DNA of 64,000 nt from JAYQKL01 sp049889415 (GTDB taxonomy: Bacteria; Pseudomonadota; Alphaproteobacteria; RS24). Where the stretch lies: contig JBMHDL010000006.1 in assembly GCA_049889415.1 (NCBI GenBank), forward strand, positions 346,707 through 410,706, in the 5' to 3' direction. The translations under genes were made by a program, and so were the position numbers. Shown here piece after piece: positions 16,096 through 24,842 of this stretch (the first letter of the stretch is position 1; every line of letters starts with the position of its first letter). The notes under the pieces are model-generated. The model saw only the letters and a list, made by a program, of their open reading frames with translations. It was not told the origin of the DNA and searched no databases.

Positions 16096-16953
16096 TCAGA
16101 AAGGAACGGCCCGCTCATCCTGCGGCAGGATTGTCGTGCGGTACATTAAACGTTCATGGGACGAGTCAAACGGCTCGCGTCGATGCATGGTGCAGGCATT
16201 GTCCCATAATAGCGCATCGCCCAGTTCCCATTCATGTTTATAGACAAAATCATCACGTATGGTCCATGCGAACAGCTGCTCGAGAATATCGGTGCTCTCA
16301 TCCGCCGGCAGCCCGACAATTGATATGGTCATGCCGGGGCACAGATAAAGGGCGCGCCGGCCGGAGAGCGGATGTGTTCTGACCAGCGGTTGTTTAATGT
16401 CAGGCGTCAGGTTTGACTGCTTTTCGTCGGTTTTGGTGGAGAATTGGGCGTTGAAATTGGCGTAAGACTGCACAGCGAGGCGACCATCGACAATATCCTT
16501 CAACTCACGCGGCAGGCGTTCATATGCCGTCGCCATGTCAGCGAAATATGTGGCGCCGCGCTCGGGAGGGATCTTGACCGAAAACAGCAGCGATCCCAAA
16601 GCCGGGCGGGGCAGATAAATCTGGTCATAATGCCAGCCGACTTCCGTGTTGGACAGGGCGCCAACAGGTTTACCGTCCTTTGTCAGATTGGAGATTTGCA
16701 GGATTTCAGGGTGGTCTTCGTTCAACCACTCCGAACGGACATGTATCTCGAGTTCCCCGATCAGGCGGGAAAAGTTGACCAAATCATCCTTGGACATGTC
16801 CTGTGCGCGAAACAGCAGCAATTCATATCGCAACCAGAGAGCCTTGATCTGGGCCAGGTCAGCGGCAGAAATCTCACCGCTTAATTTGATGTCGAATATT
16901 TCGGCACCGAAACAGTCATGCAGTTCGCGTGTTTGAAAACTTTTTTCTACCAT
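16096..16953 (-). CDS. TauD/TfdA-family Fe(II)/2-oxoglutarate dioxygenase
   Basis: A 285-residue oxygenase that couples 2-oxoglutarate decarboxylation to hydroxylation or cleavage of a substrate. The iron triad is intact: H108-x-D110 in GWHYDQ and H257 in CTMHRREPF, with an Arg (R272, RLMYRTT) placed for 2-oxoglutarate. LLFRAQDMSKDDLVNFSRLIGELE is the typical N-terminal block. It follows the isochorismatase-type gene after two bases, so both come from the divergent promoter at 17.6 kb carrying the module B operator. Taurine itself is not implied; hydroxylation of an amide or acid feeding the pathway is plausible. Confidence 0.85.
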   Translation of the reverse strand: MVEKSFQTRELHDCFGAEIFDIKLSGEISAADLAQIKALWLRYELLLFRAQDMSKDDLVNFSRLIGELEIHVRSEWLNEDHPEILQISNLTKDGKPVGALSNTEVGWHYDQIYLPRPALGSLLFSVKIPPERGATYFADMATAYERLPRELKDIVDGRLAVQSYANFNAQFSTKTDEKQSNLTPDIKQPLVRTHPLSGRRALYLCPGMTISIVGLPADESTDILEQLFAWTIRDDFVYKHEWELGDALLWDNACTMHRREPFDSSHERLMYRTTILPQDERAVPF

Positions 16954-16955
16954 TG

Positions 16956-17618
16956 TTAACTCTTCATTTCCTCAATGATGGACTGGGTCTGCGCCACACG
17001 ACCCCACAGGCGCTCAAAAGTGCGTTCGAAGGCGGACTGCATCTCGTCACTGCAGGTGCCTGAGGCATCCGAAGCCAGAACCACCCCAAAGCCGCGATCC
17101 GCGGCCTCCATGCCGGTCATGCCGACACAATTATTGGTCGACACGCCGGTGACGACAACGGTCTCAATGCCATGTGTGGTGAGATAAGACCCCAGTCCCG
17201 TCGATGCGAAGCCGCCCATGGTGACTTTGTTGAAGACCGGCTCATCGGGCTGCGGTTCCAACTCGGTGACGATTTCATGTTCCTTGGTGCCTTGATGATT
17301 GTTTGTGGCCTCGTAAAACCGGCGCATATGGGCCGGCGCATCACTGTAATCGGGCATGACACTGCCGACGGTCAGATAAATCACCTTGGCGTGTACTTCA
17401 CGAAAACAGGTCAGCAATTTCTGGTTATTGGGGATGACGGCGTTTTCAATCCGGTCGAAGCGGTATTGTGCGCTGTCGAGCCGTCCCTGCTCGTCCAGCA
17501 TTTTCCCCAGACCGTGGGCGCGGCTACCACTTGCATATTGCATATCAACCACAATTAGTGCTGTAGTTGCAGGGCTGAGGTTAATCGGGCGTGTGAACTC
17601 GTCAATATATGAGGCCAT
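16956..17618 (-). CDS. Isochorismatase-fold amidase, module B
   Basis: A 220-residue cysteine hydrolase with the triad D25 (IVVDMQYAS), K131 (VFNKVTMGGF) and C164 (STNNCVGMTGMEAADRGF). The STNNCV surround is nearer to the general isochorismatase/maleamate-type group than to the N-carbamoylsarcosine amidase-like protein of module A. It is transcribed with the TauD-type oxygenase and diverges from the GST-GST-AzlCD operon; the ATTGGTNCGNACCAAT site lies in between. A role in hydrolysing an amide released by the HyuAB pair at 25.7-29.5 kb is inferred from the shared operator. Confidence 0.82.
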   Translation of the reverse strand: MASYIDEFTRPINLSPATTALIVVDMQYASGSRAHGLGKMLDEQGRLDSAQYRFDRIENAVIPNNQKLLTCFREVHAKVIYLTVGSVMPDYSDAPAHMRRFYEATNNHQGTKEHEIVTELEPQPDEPVFNKVTMGGFASTGLGSYLTTHGIETVVVTGVSTNNCVGMTGMEAADRGFGVVLASDASGTCSDEMQSAFERTFERLWGRVAQTQSIIEEMKS

Positions 17619-17633
17619 AAATTTACTCTTTTA

Positions 17634-17649
17634 AATAGTCCGTACCAAT
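17634..17649. promoter_or_regulatory. Module B operator, site 1
   Basis: AATAGTCCGTACCAAT lies between the divergent amidase and GST genes. It aligns without gaps to sites at 22710 and 25594, sharing GTCCGTA and CAA; the consensus ATTGGTNCGNACCAAT is a near-perfect palindrome. On the minus strand TTGGTA inside it is placed as a -35 element for the amidase gene. Confidence 0.65.
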
Positions 17650-17704
17650 GTAATATAGTTGATAGTGCGCTTTGCGCAAGCTTAGTTTTGAGGAGTTTTG
17701 CAAA

Positions 17705-18436
17705 ATGAAACTTTTTTATTCACCATTTCATACATTTATTCACAAGGTCCTGGTCACGGCCCATGAGTGCGGGCATTGGGATGATCTCGACCGTGTCGCT
17801 ACCTTTCCGTTCAAAAACAATGCCGGTGAGGACTGCGGCGATGCCTATGATATCTCCCCGATCAACCCTTTGAACAAGGTGCCGACCCTGGTCACGGATG
17901 ACGGTCAACCGATCTATGGCAGTCAGGCGATTTGCGAATATCTGGATGCAACGGCTAAGACCAACAAAATGTATCCGGAGCCCGGTCCGGCCCGCTGGGA
18001 CGCCGTCAGCCGTTTAGCCCTGTGCGATACGATTTTTGAAACCACCGTGCAAATGGTCATGGAGCAGTGGAAGCCTGAAGAGGAATGGAGTTTGAATCTG
18101 TTTGAATGGCTGTGGCCGAAATTCAACCGGGGGCTGGACAAGCTCGACCGTGACGCGGAAAAGGGCTGGGACCGGTTCGACGTCGGCCATGCCTCTATGC
18201 TGCATGCCATCAGCTATCTCGGCTTCCGGGCGGAGTTCTATGAAGCCAAAGACCCGATCTACCCGAATTATAATTGGCGCGAGGGCCGGCCGGCTCTGTC
18301 CGCCTGGTATGATGAGGCAATCCAACGTCCTTCCGTGCAGTCGCATTACAACAAGGACTTTGAAGGCGATGACAGTGCCGAGCGCTGCCAGCAGGCGGTT
18401 CGCGATTGTTTGGCGCTGGCGGAGAAAAATGCATGA
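17705..18436 (+). CDS. Glutathione S-transferase family protein
   Basis: A 243-residue GST: thioredoxin-like N-terminal domain (KLFYSPFHTFIHKVLV, then NPLNKVPTLVTDDGQPIYGSQAICEYLD with the cis-Pro and the Glu/Gln-Ala-Ile glutathione-binding element) and an all-helical C-terminal domain. The ATG at 17705 follows GAGGAG; a TTG eleven codons earlier has no site. It overlaps the next GST by four bases. Within module B it could remove a reactive intermediate or perform a glutathione-dependent isomerisation or dehalogenation. Confidence 0.85.
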   Translation: MKLFYSPFHTFIHKVLVTAHECGHWDDLDRVATFPFKNNAGEDCGDAYDISPINPLNKVPTLVTDDGQPIYGSQAICEYLDATAKTNKMYPEPGPARWDAVSRLALCDTIFETTVQMVMEQWKPEEEWSLNLFEWLWPKFNRGLDKLDRDAEKGWDRFDVGHASMLHAISYLGFRAEFYEAKDPIYPNYNWREGRPALSAWYDEAIQRPSVQSHYNKDFEGDDSAERCQQAVRDCLALAEKNA

Positions 18437-19116
18437 TTGATCTGTATTTCTGGCCGACCCCGAATGGTTATAAAGCCAGTCTTGCGCTTGAGGAGATGGG
18501 GCTGGACTATCAGGTCAAACCCGTCAACATCCTCAAGGGCGACCAGCATGAAGCCGCTTTCCTGAAGCTCAATCCGAATAATCGAGTGCCGACCATTGTT
18601 GACCATGACGGGCCGGATGGCCAACCACATACGGTTTTTGAGTCCGGTGCCATATTGATTTATCTCGCGCGCAAAGCCGGAAAGTTTCTGCCTGAGGACC
18701 CGGTCAAGCAGTCAGTTGTTCTGCAATGGCTGTTTTTCCAATGCGCCAATGTCGGGCCGATGTTCGGGCAATGCGGTCATTTCAAGGGCTATGCGCCTGA
18801 GAAGGTCCAATATGGCATAGACCGCTATTTCAATGAAACCGTGCGCCTTTACGGCTTGATGGACAAGGAATTGTCCGCTCGGGACTATCTCGCCGGCGAA
18901 TATTCCATTGCGGATATGGCGACCTATCCGTGGTGTGCTGACAAAGTGCGGGATCTGCATGAAATCAATCTCGATGATTTCCCCAATGTCAAAGCATGGG
19001 TCGAACGGCTCGAGGCACGCCCCGCGGTTCAAAAGGGCATGACGGTTTTGGCGGATGTCATGAAAATCGGCAATCCTGATGAGGATGCACGCGAGGCTTT
19101 GTTTGGCAAAAAATAA
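18433..19116 (+). CDS. Glutathione S-transferase, nu-class-like
   Basis: A 227-residue GST whose start MIDLYFWPTPNGYKASLALEEMGL carries the TPNG element of the YfcG/YghU (nu) class, where Thr and Asn contact two glutathione molecules and the enzyme works as a disulfide-bond reductase. NPNNRVPTIVDHDGPDGQPHTVFESGAILIYLA is also typical of that class. Translation is coupled to the preceding GST (ATGA overlap), and the following AzlC gene starts inside its 3' end. Distinct GST classes in tandem suggest complementary functions, not a simple duplication. Confidence 0.85.
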   Translation: MIDLYFWPTPNGYKASLALEEMGLDYQVKPVNILKGDQHEAAFLKLNPNNRVPTIVDHDGPDGQPHTVFESGAILIYLARKAGKFLPEDPVKQSVVLQWLFFQCANVGPMFGQCGHFKGYAPEKVQYGIDRYFNETVRLYGLMDKELSARDYLAGEYSIADMATYPWCADKVRDLHEINLDDFPNVKAWVERLEARPAVQKGMTVLADVMKIGNPDEDAREALFGKK

Positions 19117-19870
19117 GCCCGCGGGCACCGACGCCGATGCACCGTCGGTAACGGACCAAGCTGTTGCGCGGCAGGGCCTGAAGCGGGGTTTTTTCCTGCC
19201 CGGCATTGCCATGGGTGCGACCATGGCCGGCTTTGGCACTTTCGCGCATGATATGGGTATCGGGTTTGTTGTAGCCATCGCGGCGACCCTCTCCACCTGG
19301 AGCATGCCCGGCATGATGGTGTTTGTGACATTGCTGTCGGCCAATGCTGATATGGTGTTGATGTTTGTTGCGATTGCCTTGGCCAATATCAGAACCTTTC
19401 TGATCGTGCTGTCATCCGTCACGCTGATGGATTTCCAGGGTCAAAAAATTGGTTTTTTTCGACAACTGTTTCTGGCGCAGTTTTTGTCACCAACCAGTTG
19501 GACTGAAATCACTGCTGCGCAATCGCGGTTCCAAGGGGCGCAGTTATTAGCATATTTCAAGGGTATGAGTTTTGCCCTTGTGCTGATGGTTGTGGCGGGT
19601 GTGACCATCGGTTTTTACCTGCACCCATTCATCCCGCTGTGGATGATGGCAATCCCGCTTTTCATCATGCCGCTTTATCTCAGCTCGCTGGTCGTTTCGG
19701 TGCGCCACAGGCCATATCTGGTTGCGGCACTGACCGGCGGGGCAATTGGCCCGCTCAGTTATCCATTCGCCGGGGAGTGGAGCATTTTGCTTGCCGGTGC
19801 TGCGGGGTGCGCGGCTTTGGCTGCATATGAAGCGATTGTCAAAGGGGCCCATGATGACAGCGCCGTCTGA
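19079..19870 (+). CDS. azlC: AzlC-family amino-acid exporter, large subunit
   Basis: A 263-residue inner membrane protein with about seven hydrophobic segments. GIAMGATMAGFGTFAHDMGIGF, WSMPGMMVFVTLLSANAD and FFRQLFLAQFLSPTSW are AzlC features. AzlCD pairs export branched-chain amino acids or analogues. It begins inside the GST gene and its end overlaps AzlD. Placement in module B suggests export of an excess amino acid or toxic analogue from substrate breakdown. The start is uncertain among ATG 19079 and 19085; the hydrophobic core starts about 35 residues in. Confidence 0.8.
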   Translation: MRMHARLCLAKNKPAGTDADAPSVTDQAVARQGLKRGFFLPGIAMGATMAGFGTFAHDMGIGFVVAIAATLSTWSMPGMMVFVTLLSANADMVLMFVAIALANIRTFLIVLSSVTLMDFQGQKIGFFRQLFLAQFLSPTSWTEITAAQSRFQGAQLLAYFKGMSFALVLMVVAGVTIGFYLHPFIPLWMMAIPLFIMPLYLSSLVVSVRHRPYLVAALTGGAIGPLSYPFAGEWSILLAGAAGCAALAAYEAIVKGAHDDSAV

Positions 19871-20195
19871 ACATTGGGCCATGCTGGGCGTTGCGGTGGC
19901 CGGAACATTCATCTGGCGGTTTCTTGGTGTTGTCCTCAGCCGCTACATTGAAACCGACAGCAAGGTGTTCGTCTACATCAACTCCATCGCCTATGCCATG
20001 ATAACCGGGCTGATGTTCCGGATTGTCGTCTTCCCGTCGGGTGCTCTGGCGCATACAATGCTTTTCGACCGTATCTTTGCCTTTGCCCTGGCGATGATGA
20101 TTTGTATTTGGAAACCGGAAAAGTCGATTTACGGGGTCATTGCCGGTCTCATTGTTTTCAGCGCCCTTGTGGTACGCCAATATTGGTCAGCTTAA
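19851..20195 (+). CDS. azlD: AzlD-family exporter, small subunit
   Basis: A 114-residue membrane protein with about four helices; WRFLGVVLSRYIETDSKVFVYINSIAYAMITGLMFRIVVFP is typical AzlD, which pairs with AzlC to form an exporter. It overlaps the azlC end by 20 bases, so translation is coupled; ATG 19851 or 19854 may be used. Its stop runs nine bases into the 3' end of the opposing EamA gene. Confidence 0.8.
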   Translation: MMTAPSEHWAMLGVAVAGTFIWRFLGVVLSRYIETDSKVFVYINSIAYAMITGLMFRIVVFPSGALAHTMLFDRIFAFALAMMICIWKPEKSIYGVIAGLIVFSALVVRQYWSA

Positions 20196-21110
20196 TAAAA
20201 TCACGACCGAGATGATGATCAAAACAATTCCGATGATTTCTGTGCGGCTGACCTTTTCCTTGAAAAACAGGCTGCCGAAAAGCAGGCTGAAAAGAATCTC
20301 CACATGACCGAGCATCCGCACCTGTGCGACCCCCTTTTCATTAAAGGCAAAAAACCATAGAAAAGTGGTGACGGCCGCGATGCTTCCGGCCGGCAATGCC
20401 CGCCATCCGCTGCGCAGGCAGGCCGTCAATTCGTCTCGCACATAAAGTCCCATTCCAACTCCCATAATGAGTGTCTGCACACTGATTGCCAGCGTTGAAG
20501 CCAGAATGGCGCGGTCCAGAAAAGCCAGCTCCGGCAGCGTATCCATCGCCAGCCTGAACAGAACCGAACAAAAGCCGAGGCAAAACCCCGCCGCCAAACC
20601 CAGCATAACGGATCTGGTCTCGAGCCGGTCCCTCCAGGGCTGGTGTTCGGTATTTTTGGACAGGGTCAGCAGCGCAACAGCCAGTAAGCCCAGCAAGATG
20701 GCAAGGATGACATTCAGTCCCGGCATGACGGCCAGGAAGATCAGTTCAAAAATGCCGGCCTGTATCGCATCAGTTTTCGACAAGGTGATCGTTGTCGCAA
20801 AATTACGCCGCTCAAAGGCGTGACCCAGAATGATGGTGAACAGGATCTGAATCAGACTGGCCGCGAGCAGCAGGCCGTAAAATGTGATCGGCAATCGGGT
20901 TAAGTCCGGCAGCGTGTCGATAACCAGAAACAAAAGCAGCCAGGCCACCGGGATGCCGTAGAGGAAACGTACATAAGCGCTGCCATAGAGACCGAGCTCG
21001 GCGCGCTGATGTTTCTGGACGACCGAGCGCAGGGCTTGTCCAAGTCCTGCGCCAAGGGCGGCAAACACCCAGATATGGGGTTCAAACAAAAGCGCGAAGC
21101 TGTTGAACAA
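20187..21110 (-). CDS. EamA/DMT-family transporter
   Basis: A 307-residue inner membrane transporter with ten hydrophobic helices arranged as two EamA repeats; the second half ends with the usual GHVEILFSLLFGSLFFKEKVSRTEIIGIVLIIISVVILL. Such proteins mostly export amino acids, purines or drugs. The start is a TTG (21110) preceded by GGATAGG; no better codon is visible. It follows the HpaB-like gene after five bases, so it belongs to the same operon and the module B regulon. Substrate unknown. Confidence 0.8.
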   Translation of the reverse strand: MFNSFALLFEPHIWVFAALGAGLGQALRSVVQKHQRAELGLYGSAYVRFLYGIPVAWLLLFLVIDTLPDLTRLPITFYGLLLAASLIQILFTIILGHAFERRNFATTITLSKTDAIQAGIFELIFLAVMPGLNVILAILLGLLAVALLTLSKNTEHQPWRDRLETRSVMLGLAAGFCLGFCSVLFRLAMDTLPELAFLDRAILASTLAISVQTLIMGVGMGLYVRDELTACLRSGWRALPAGSIAAVTTFLWFFAFNEKGVAQVRMLGHVEILFSLLFGSLFFKEKVSRTEIIGIVLIIISVVILLS

Positions 21111-21115
21111 AAAAC

Positions 21116-22651
21116 CTATCCGTCTTGTTTGGGATCAGACGGCACGTCATCATCCGAACAGCCCTTGGTGCAGCATCTGCCCGGTTGCTTGTCTCTGGAA
21201 GGGCCTTGACCCAAATCAAGGGCGCTGCGGTCGAGCAGAGACTGCACCAGATCAACCCGATCCCGGACCGGATAATTGCGCAGAATTTCAAGGCGCATGG
21301 CTTCAGGTGAACCACCGCCATGCAGGCTGATGACGGAGTACCAGCCGCCGGTTTCAGAGGCGGTTATGTCTTCAATGAAACGGGCGACATTGGCGCGGTG
21401 CGCATAGGGAATGTCAGCCCGCCCACGCAGCAGGTCGGACAGCATCGGGGCTGTCTCCGGATTATGGTCTTCATCCGGCGTCGGCAGAGCAACAACCATA
21501 CCGCCGGAAACATCATGTGCCAGACGGTGCATATCATAGATCTGGTTGGCCAGCAAAAGTTTGCCGATATTGGCGTAAATACGCTCCGGCCTGACGGTGC
21601 CGGACGGGTCCTCATCCGCATAGGTTGATGAGGCGATGCCGCAGGCATAAAATCCTTCAGTGATCTTGATCAGCTCCACCATTTTGTCCCGCAGATGGTG
21701 GGACTTCTCGAAGTCCAGCCCATTGGCTTCCGTGACCAGGGCGCCTGCACCAATCAGCAAATCCCCGAAACCGGCGCGCGCCCCGATGCAACTGTGTCTG
21801 TGATGGGTTGCGTAATGGGTGGTCATGATGTGCGCTTCTTCATATTCGCCGTCAATGAATACACGCTCCATCGGCACAAACACATTGTCAAAATGCGCAA
21901 CCGCGACGGATTGGGCGAATTTGGCGCTGAATGGCGCGGCGGCATTGCCGGGGCGGCCGGACGGTCGGGTGACGATGGTCAATCCCTCGGCATCAATCGG
22001 CACGGCGCAGGCAATTGCGAAATCCTTGTCCTCCTCACGCATGCGGTGACAGGGCATGACCAACAGCTCATGCATGTAAGGGCCGCCGGTGATGATGGCT
22101 TTGACCCCGGAAATGACCAGACCGTCTGCCCGACGCTCCGTGACATGGACAAAAGAGAGCGGTTGTTCCTGGTCTGCAGGCTTGCGGCTGCGATCACCCT
22201 TGCCGTCCGTCATGGCCACGCCAATGGCGAGGTCATTATCCTGTGCGTGCTGAATGTAATTTTCCAGCCGGGCTAGGCTCTCATTGCCCGTCCGCTCCGT
22301 GATGCGGTAGCAGGCTTCCCACAATCCGTTAAAGGCGTCCTGGGTCAGATAACGCTGGGTGCAGCCACCATATTGACAGGTCAGGCGGATGGCCTCGAGC
22401 TTGTTGATCAAATCCTGACGGGATTTGTTCAGCGTCAGAAACCGGTTGGTGGGTTTGCCGGTCAGGCCGTCGCCGACCATGATGTTCTTGTAATCATCCA
22501 GGCGGGCAAAGTCGTAAGTCAGTCCGGTGGCGTTGATGCCCGGCTCAAGTCTCGGCTCATCAGCCACGCTATCGATCTGTTCACCACCCAAAAAGATGCG
22601 CGGGGAGCGTTGTCTCAGGGACTCGCGATATTCTTCTGCTGACATAAACAT
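21116..22651 (-). CDS. HpaB/4-hydroxybutyryl-CoA dehydratase-fold flavoprotein, module B
   Basis: A 511-residue acyl-CoA-dehydrogenase-like flavoprotein of the family that holds both 4-hydroxyphenylacetate 3-monooxygenase (HpaB) and 4-hydroxybutyryl-CoA dehydratase. GGPYMHELLVMPC, ISGVKAIITG and the AHDVSGGMVVALPTPDEDH segment place it here. By my alignment, two of the four iron-sulfur ligands of the dehydratase are kept (C97, H284) and two are changed (Tyr101 and Ala291), with a new Cys288 nearby. So a [4Fe-4S] dehydratase is unlikely and a flavin monooxygenase is favoured. The C-terminal tail (RCCTKGC) is unusually Cys-rich. ATG 22651 follows TGAGG. It faces a CoA transferase gene across a module B operator. 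No separate flavin reductase is seen nearby. Confidence 0.75.
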   Translation of the reverse strand: MFMSAEEYRESLRQRSPRIFLGGEQIDSVADEPRLEPGINATGLTYDFARLDDYKNIMVGDGLTGKPTNRFLTLNKSRQDLINKLEAIRLTCQYGGCTQRYLTQDAFNGLWEACYRITERTGNESLARLENYIQHAQDNDLAIGVAMTDGKGDRSRKPADQEQPLSFVHVTERRADGLVISGVKAIITGGPYMHELLVMPCHRMREEDKDFAIACAVPIDAEGLTIVTRPSGRPGNAAAPFSAKFAQSVAVAHFDNVFVPMERVFIDGEYEEAHIMTTHYATHHRHSCIGARAGFGDLLIGAGALVTEANGLDFEKSHHLRDKMVELIKITEGFYACGIASSTYADEDPSGTVRPERIYANIGKLLLANQIYDMHRLAHDVSGGMVVALPTPDEDHNPETAPMLSDLLRGRADIPYAHRANVARFIEDITASETGGWYSVISLHGGGSPEAMRLEILRNYPVRDRVDLVQSLLDRSALDLGQGPSRDKQPGRCCTKGCSDDDVPSDPKQDG

Positions 22652-22709
22652 GATGAACCTCAATATCTGGACATTGTTAGTAAGTTAATATATATGTTTT
22701 AAAAATTTG

Positions 22710-22725
22710 AAAAGTCCGTACCAAA
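22710..22725. promoter_or_regulatory. Module B operator, site 2
   Basis: AAAAGTCCGTACCAAA lies 12 bases before the CoA transferase ATG, between it and the divergent HpaB-like gene. It shares GTCCGTACCAA exactly with site 1. Confidence 0.6.
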
Positions 22726-22737
22726 GAGTTCTTACAC

Positions 22738-23934
22738 ATGCAACAGCAAAAAGCAACCAATCATCCTTCCGGCTCACTTGAGGCGCTTGAGGGCTTGAGG
22801 GTCCTCGATTTGGCGACTTTCATCGCCGGCCCTTATTGCGCAACCTTTCTGGCGGAATTCGGTGCAGACGTGGTCAAGGTCGAGCTGCCGGGCAGTGGTG
22901 ATCCGGTGCGTAAATTCGGCACAATGACGGAATGCGGCGATACGCTGGTGTGGCTGAGCGAGGGCCGTAACAAACGCTCGATCGAGTTGGACCTGCGGTC
23001 TCAGGAGGGAGCGCAAACCCTTAAAAACCTGGTCGCAGAGGCTGATGTCTTGTGTGAAAATTTCCAGGTCGGCACTCTGGAGAAATGGGGGCTTGGCGCT
23101 GATGTCCTGCAGGAGATCAACCCGCGCCTGATCATCGCCCGGGTGACGGCCTATGGCCAGACTGGGCCGTTGAGTGCGCGTCCCGGTTTCGGACGCATCG
23201 CCAATGCGTTCAGCGGAATTTCCTATTTGTGCGGCGAGCCGGACAGTCCGCCCGCCTCACCGGGGACCGCCACTTTGTCAGACTACATGTCCGGGGTCTA
23301 TGCCGCTTTGGGCGTCCTGGTGGCGTTGCAGGCGCGTGAAAAAACCGGTCGCGGGCAGATTATTGATATCGGGCTGTATGAGAGCATTTTCCGGATTTTG
23401 GATGAACTGGCCCCGGCCTACCAGTATAAGGATTTTGTCCGCGAGCGCATGGGGGCCGGTACGGTCAATGCCGTACCGCACAGCCATTACCCGACCAAGG
23501 ACGGCAAATGGCTTGCGATTGCCTGCACCAATGACAAGATATTCGGCCGTTTGGCAAAGGCCATGGACCGCATGGATGTCACCGGCGATGGAGATTTCGG
23601 TACCATTCAGAAACGCGAAGCCCGACGGGGCGAGGTTGATGCGTTTGTGACCAACTGGACGACCAGCATGGAGCGTGACGAAATCCTGAAGATCTGCGAG
23701 ACCGAGGAGGTCCCCTGCGGGCCGGTCTACAGCATAGACGAGATTTTCGAAGACGCCCAATATGCCGCCCGTGACAACATCGCCTTTATTGAGGATGATC
23801 GGGCCGGGGCCTTGGCGCTGCCCAATGTCGTGCCGCGTTTGACTGATACGCCCGGTTCCATCAAATGGGCCGGCCGGGCGCTGGGTGCCGACACTGCAGA
23901 GGTTCTTGAAGACTGGCTGAAAGGGAAAGCTTGA
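22738..23934 (+). CDS. Family III CoA transferase (CaiB/BaiF), module B
   Basis: A 398-residue CoA transferase. VLDLATFIAGPYCATFLAEFGADVVKVE, NKRSIELDLRS and TLSDYMSGVYAALG, with Asp182 at the catalytic position, show the family. It is a distant paralogue of the module A enzyme and the same length. It is monocistronic, converging on the CitE-like lyase gene, which is separated from it by nine bases. Together they suggest CoA loading of an acid followed by C-C cleavage of the acyl-CoA. The start has no strong ribosome site, only a short AT-rich leader holding the operator. Confidence 0.85.
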   Translation: MQQQKATNHPSGSLEALEGLRVLDLATFIAGPYCATFLAEFGADVVKVELPGSGDPVRKFGTMTECGDTLVWLSEGRNKRSIELDLRSQEGAQTLKNLVAEADVLCENFQVGTLEKWGLGADVLQEINPRLIIARVTAYGQTGPLSARPGFGRIANAFSGISYLCGEPDSPPASPGTATLSDYMSGVYAALGVLVALQAREKTGRGQIIDIGLYESIFRILDELAPAYQYKDFVRERMGAGTVNAVPHSHYPTKDGKWLAIACTNDKIFGRLAKAMDRMDVTGDGDFGTIQKREARRGEVDAFVTNWTTSMERDEILKICETEEVPCGPVYSIDEIFEDAQYAARDNIAFIEDDRAGALALPNVVPRLTDTPGSIKWAGRALGADTAEVLEDWLKGKA

Positions 23935-23943
23935 GGTTTTGGC

Positions 23944-24840
23944 CTAAAGCTTTTCCGCCTGCCGCGCGAGATTCAGCACGGCGTGGGCTTTCTCCACAAT
24001 CGGATAGTCAATGAAATAGCCGTCCACCTGAATTGAAGCGGAGCCATCCGCCTCCGCTGCATCAAAGGCGGCGACGATTTTCTCGGCCCGCTCAATTTCC
24101 GCGACACTCGGCATGTAGGAGCTGTTGACCAGCTCCACCTGTTTGGGGTGGATCAGAAGTTTCCCCTGAAATCCGAATTTCACCCCGGTCGCCACGGATG
24201 CCACGAAGCTGTCCTCATCAGCCAGGTCAATGTGAACTGTATCAATCGGGGCTTCCAGATTATGCACGCGGGCAATGTGGATCATGCGGCTGCGTGTGTA
24301 GGCCAATTCGGTCTCATCTGGACTCCATTTGATTCCCATATCACGGGTGAAGTCGCCGGCTCCGAAGGAGAAGCGGCGGATGCGGGACTGGACCGTGCAG
24401 ATGTCGTCCAGATTTGCGAGGCCAAGGCCGGTTTCGATGATCGGCATCAGGTCGACGGACCCTTCCGGAAGTCCGCGTTCTTTTTCATATTGTCCGACCA
24501 TATAGTCGATTGCATACAGCTCTTCGGCCCGCTCAATTTTGGGTATGACGATCCCGTCCAGCCACGGGCCGATCACCTCGTCCAGATCACGGAAGCAAAA
24601 ATCCGTATCAATCGCATTGACCCGGACATAGCCCTTGCAGCGGCGTTCAGTTTTCAAAGCTTCGACCACGACGGCGCGCGAGGCCGCCTTGTCCTTTTCG
24701 GCGCATGCGTCTTCAAGGTCCAGAATGACGGCATCAGCGCCACAATGAAAAACTTTGGCGACTTTCTCCGGATGATTGGCCGGGACAAAAAGGAAGCTGC
24801 GGATCAGGGATTGGCTGGTGGTGCGCGGGGTTTGGCTCAT
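23944..24840 (-). CDS. CitE/HpcH-type C-C lyase, module B
   Basis: A 298-residue TIM-barrel enzyme of the citrate lyase beta/malyl-CoA lyase superfamily that splits 3-hydroxyacyl-CoAs such as malyl-, methylmalyl- or citramalyl-CoA. RSFLFVPANHPEKVAKVFHCGADAVILDLEDAC is the standard start; the Mg ligands appear as Glu in LMPIIETGLGL and Asp in FSFGAGDFTRDMG. No citrate-lyase acyl carrier or alpha subunit is nearby, so a free acyl-CoA is the likely substrate, supplied by the neighbouring CoA transferase. It is co-transcribed with the UTRA regulator, whose stop lies two bases before its ATG. Confidence 0.85.
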   Translation of the reverse strand: MSQTPRTTSQSLIRSFLFVPANHPEKVAKVFHCGADAVILDLEDACAEKDKAASRAVVVEALKTERRCKGYVRVNAIDTDFCFRDLDEVIGPWLDGIVIPKIERAEELYAIDYMVGQYEKERGLPEGSVDLMPIIETGLGLANLDDICTVQSRIRRFSFGAGDFTRDMGIKWSPDETELAYTRSRMIHIARVHNLEAPIDTVHIDLADEDSFVASVATGVKFGFQGKLLIHPKQVELVNSSYMPSVAEIERAEKIVAAFDAAEADGSASIQVDGYFIDYPIVEKAHAVLNLARQAEKL

Positions 24841-24842
24841 GG

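Noticed and set aside
21116..22651. 4-hydroxybutyryl-CoA dehydratase
   Set aside because: Two of four iron-sulfur ligands are replaced (Tyr101, Ala291).
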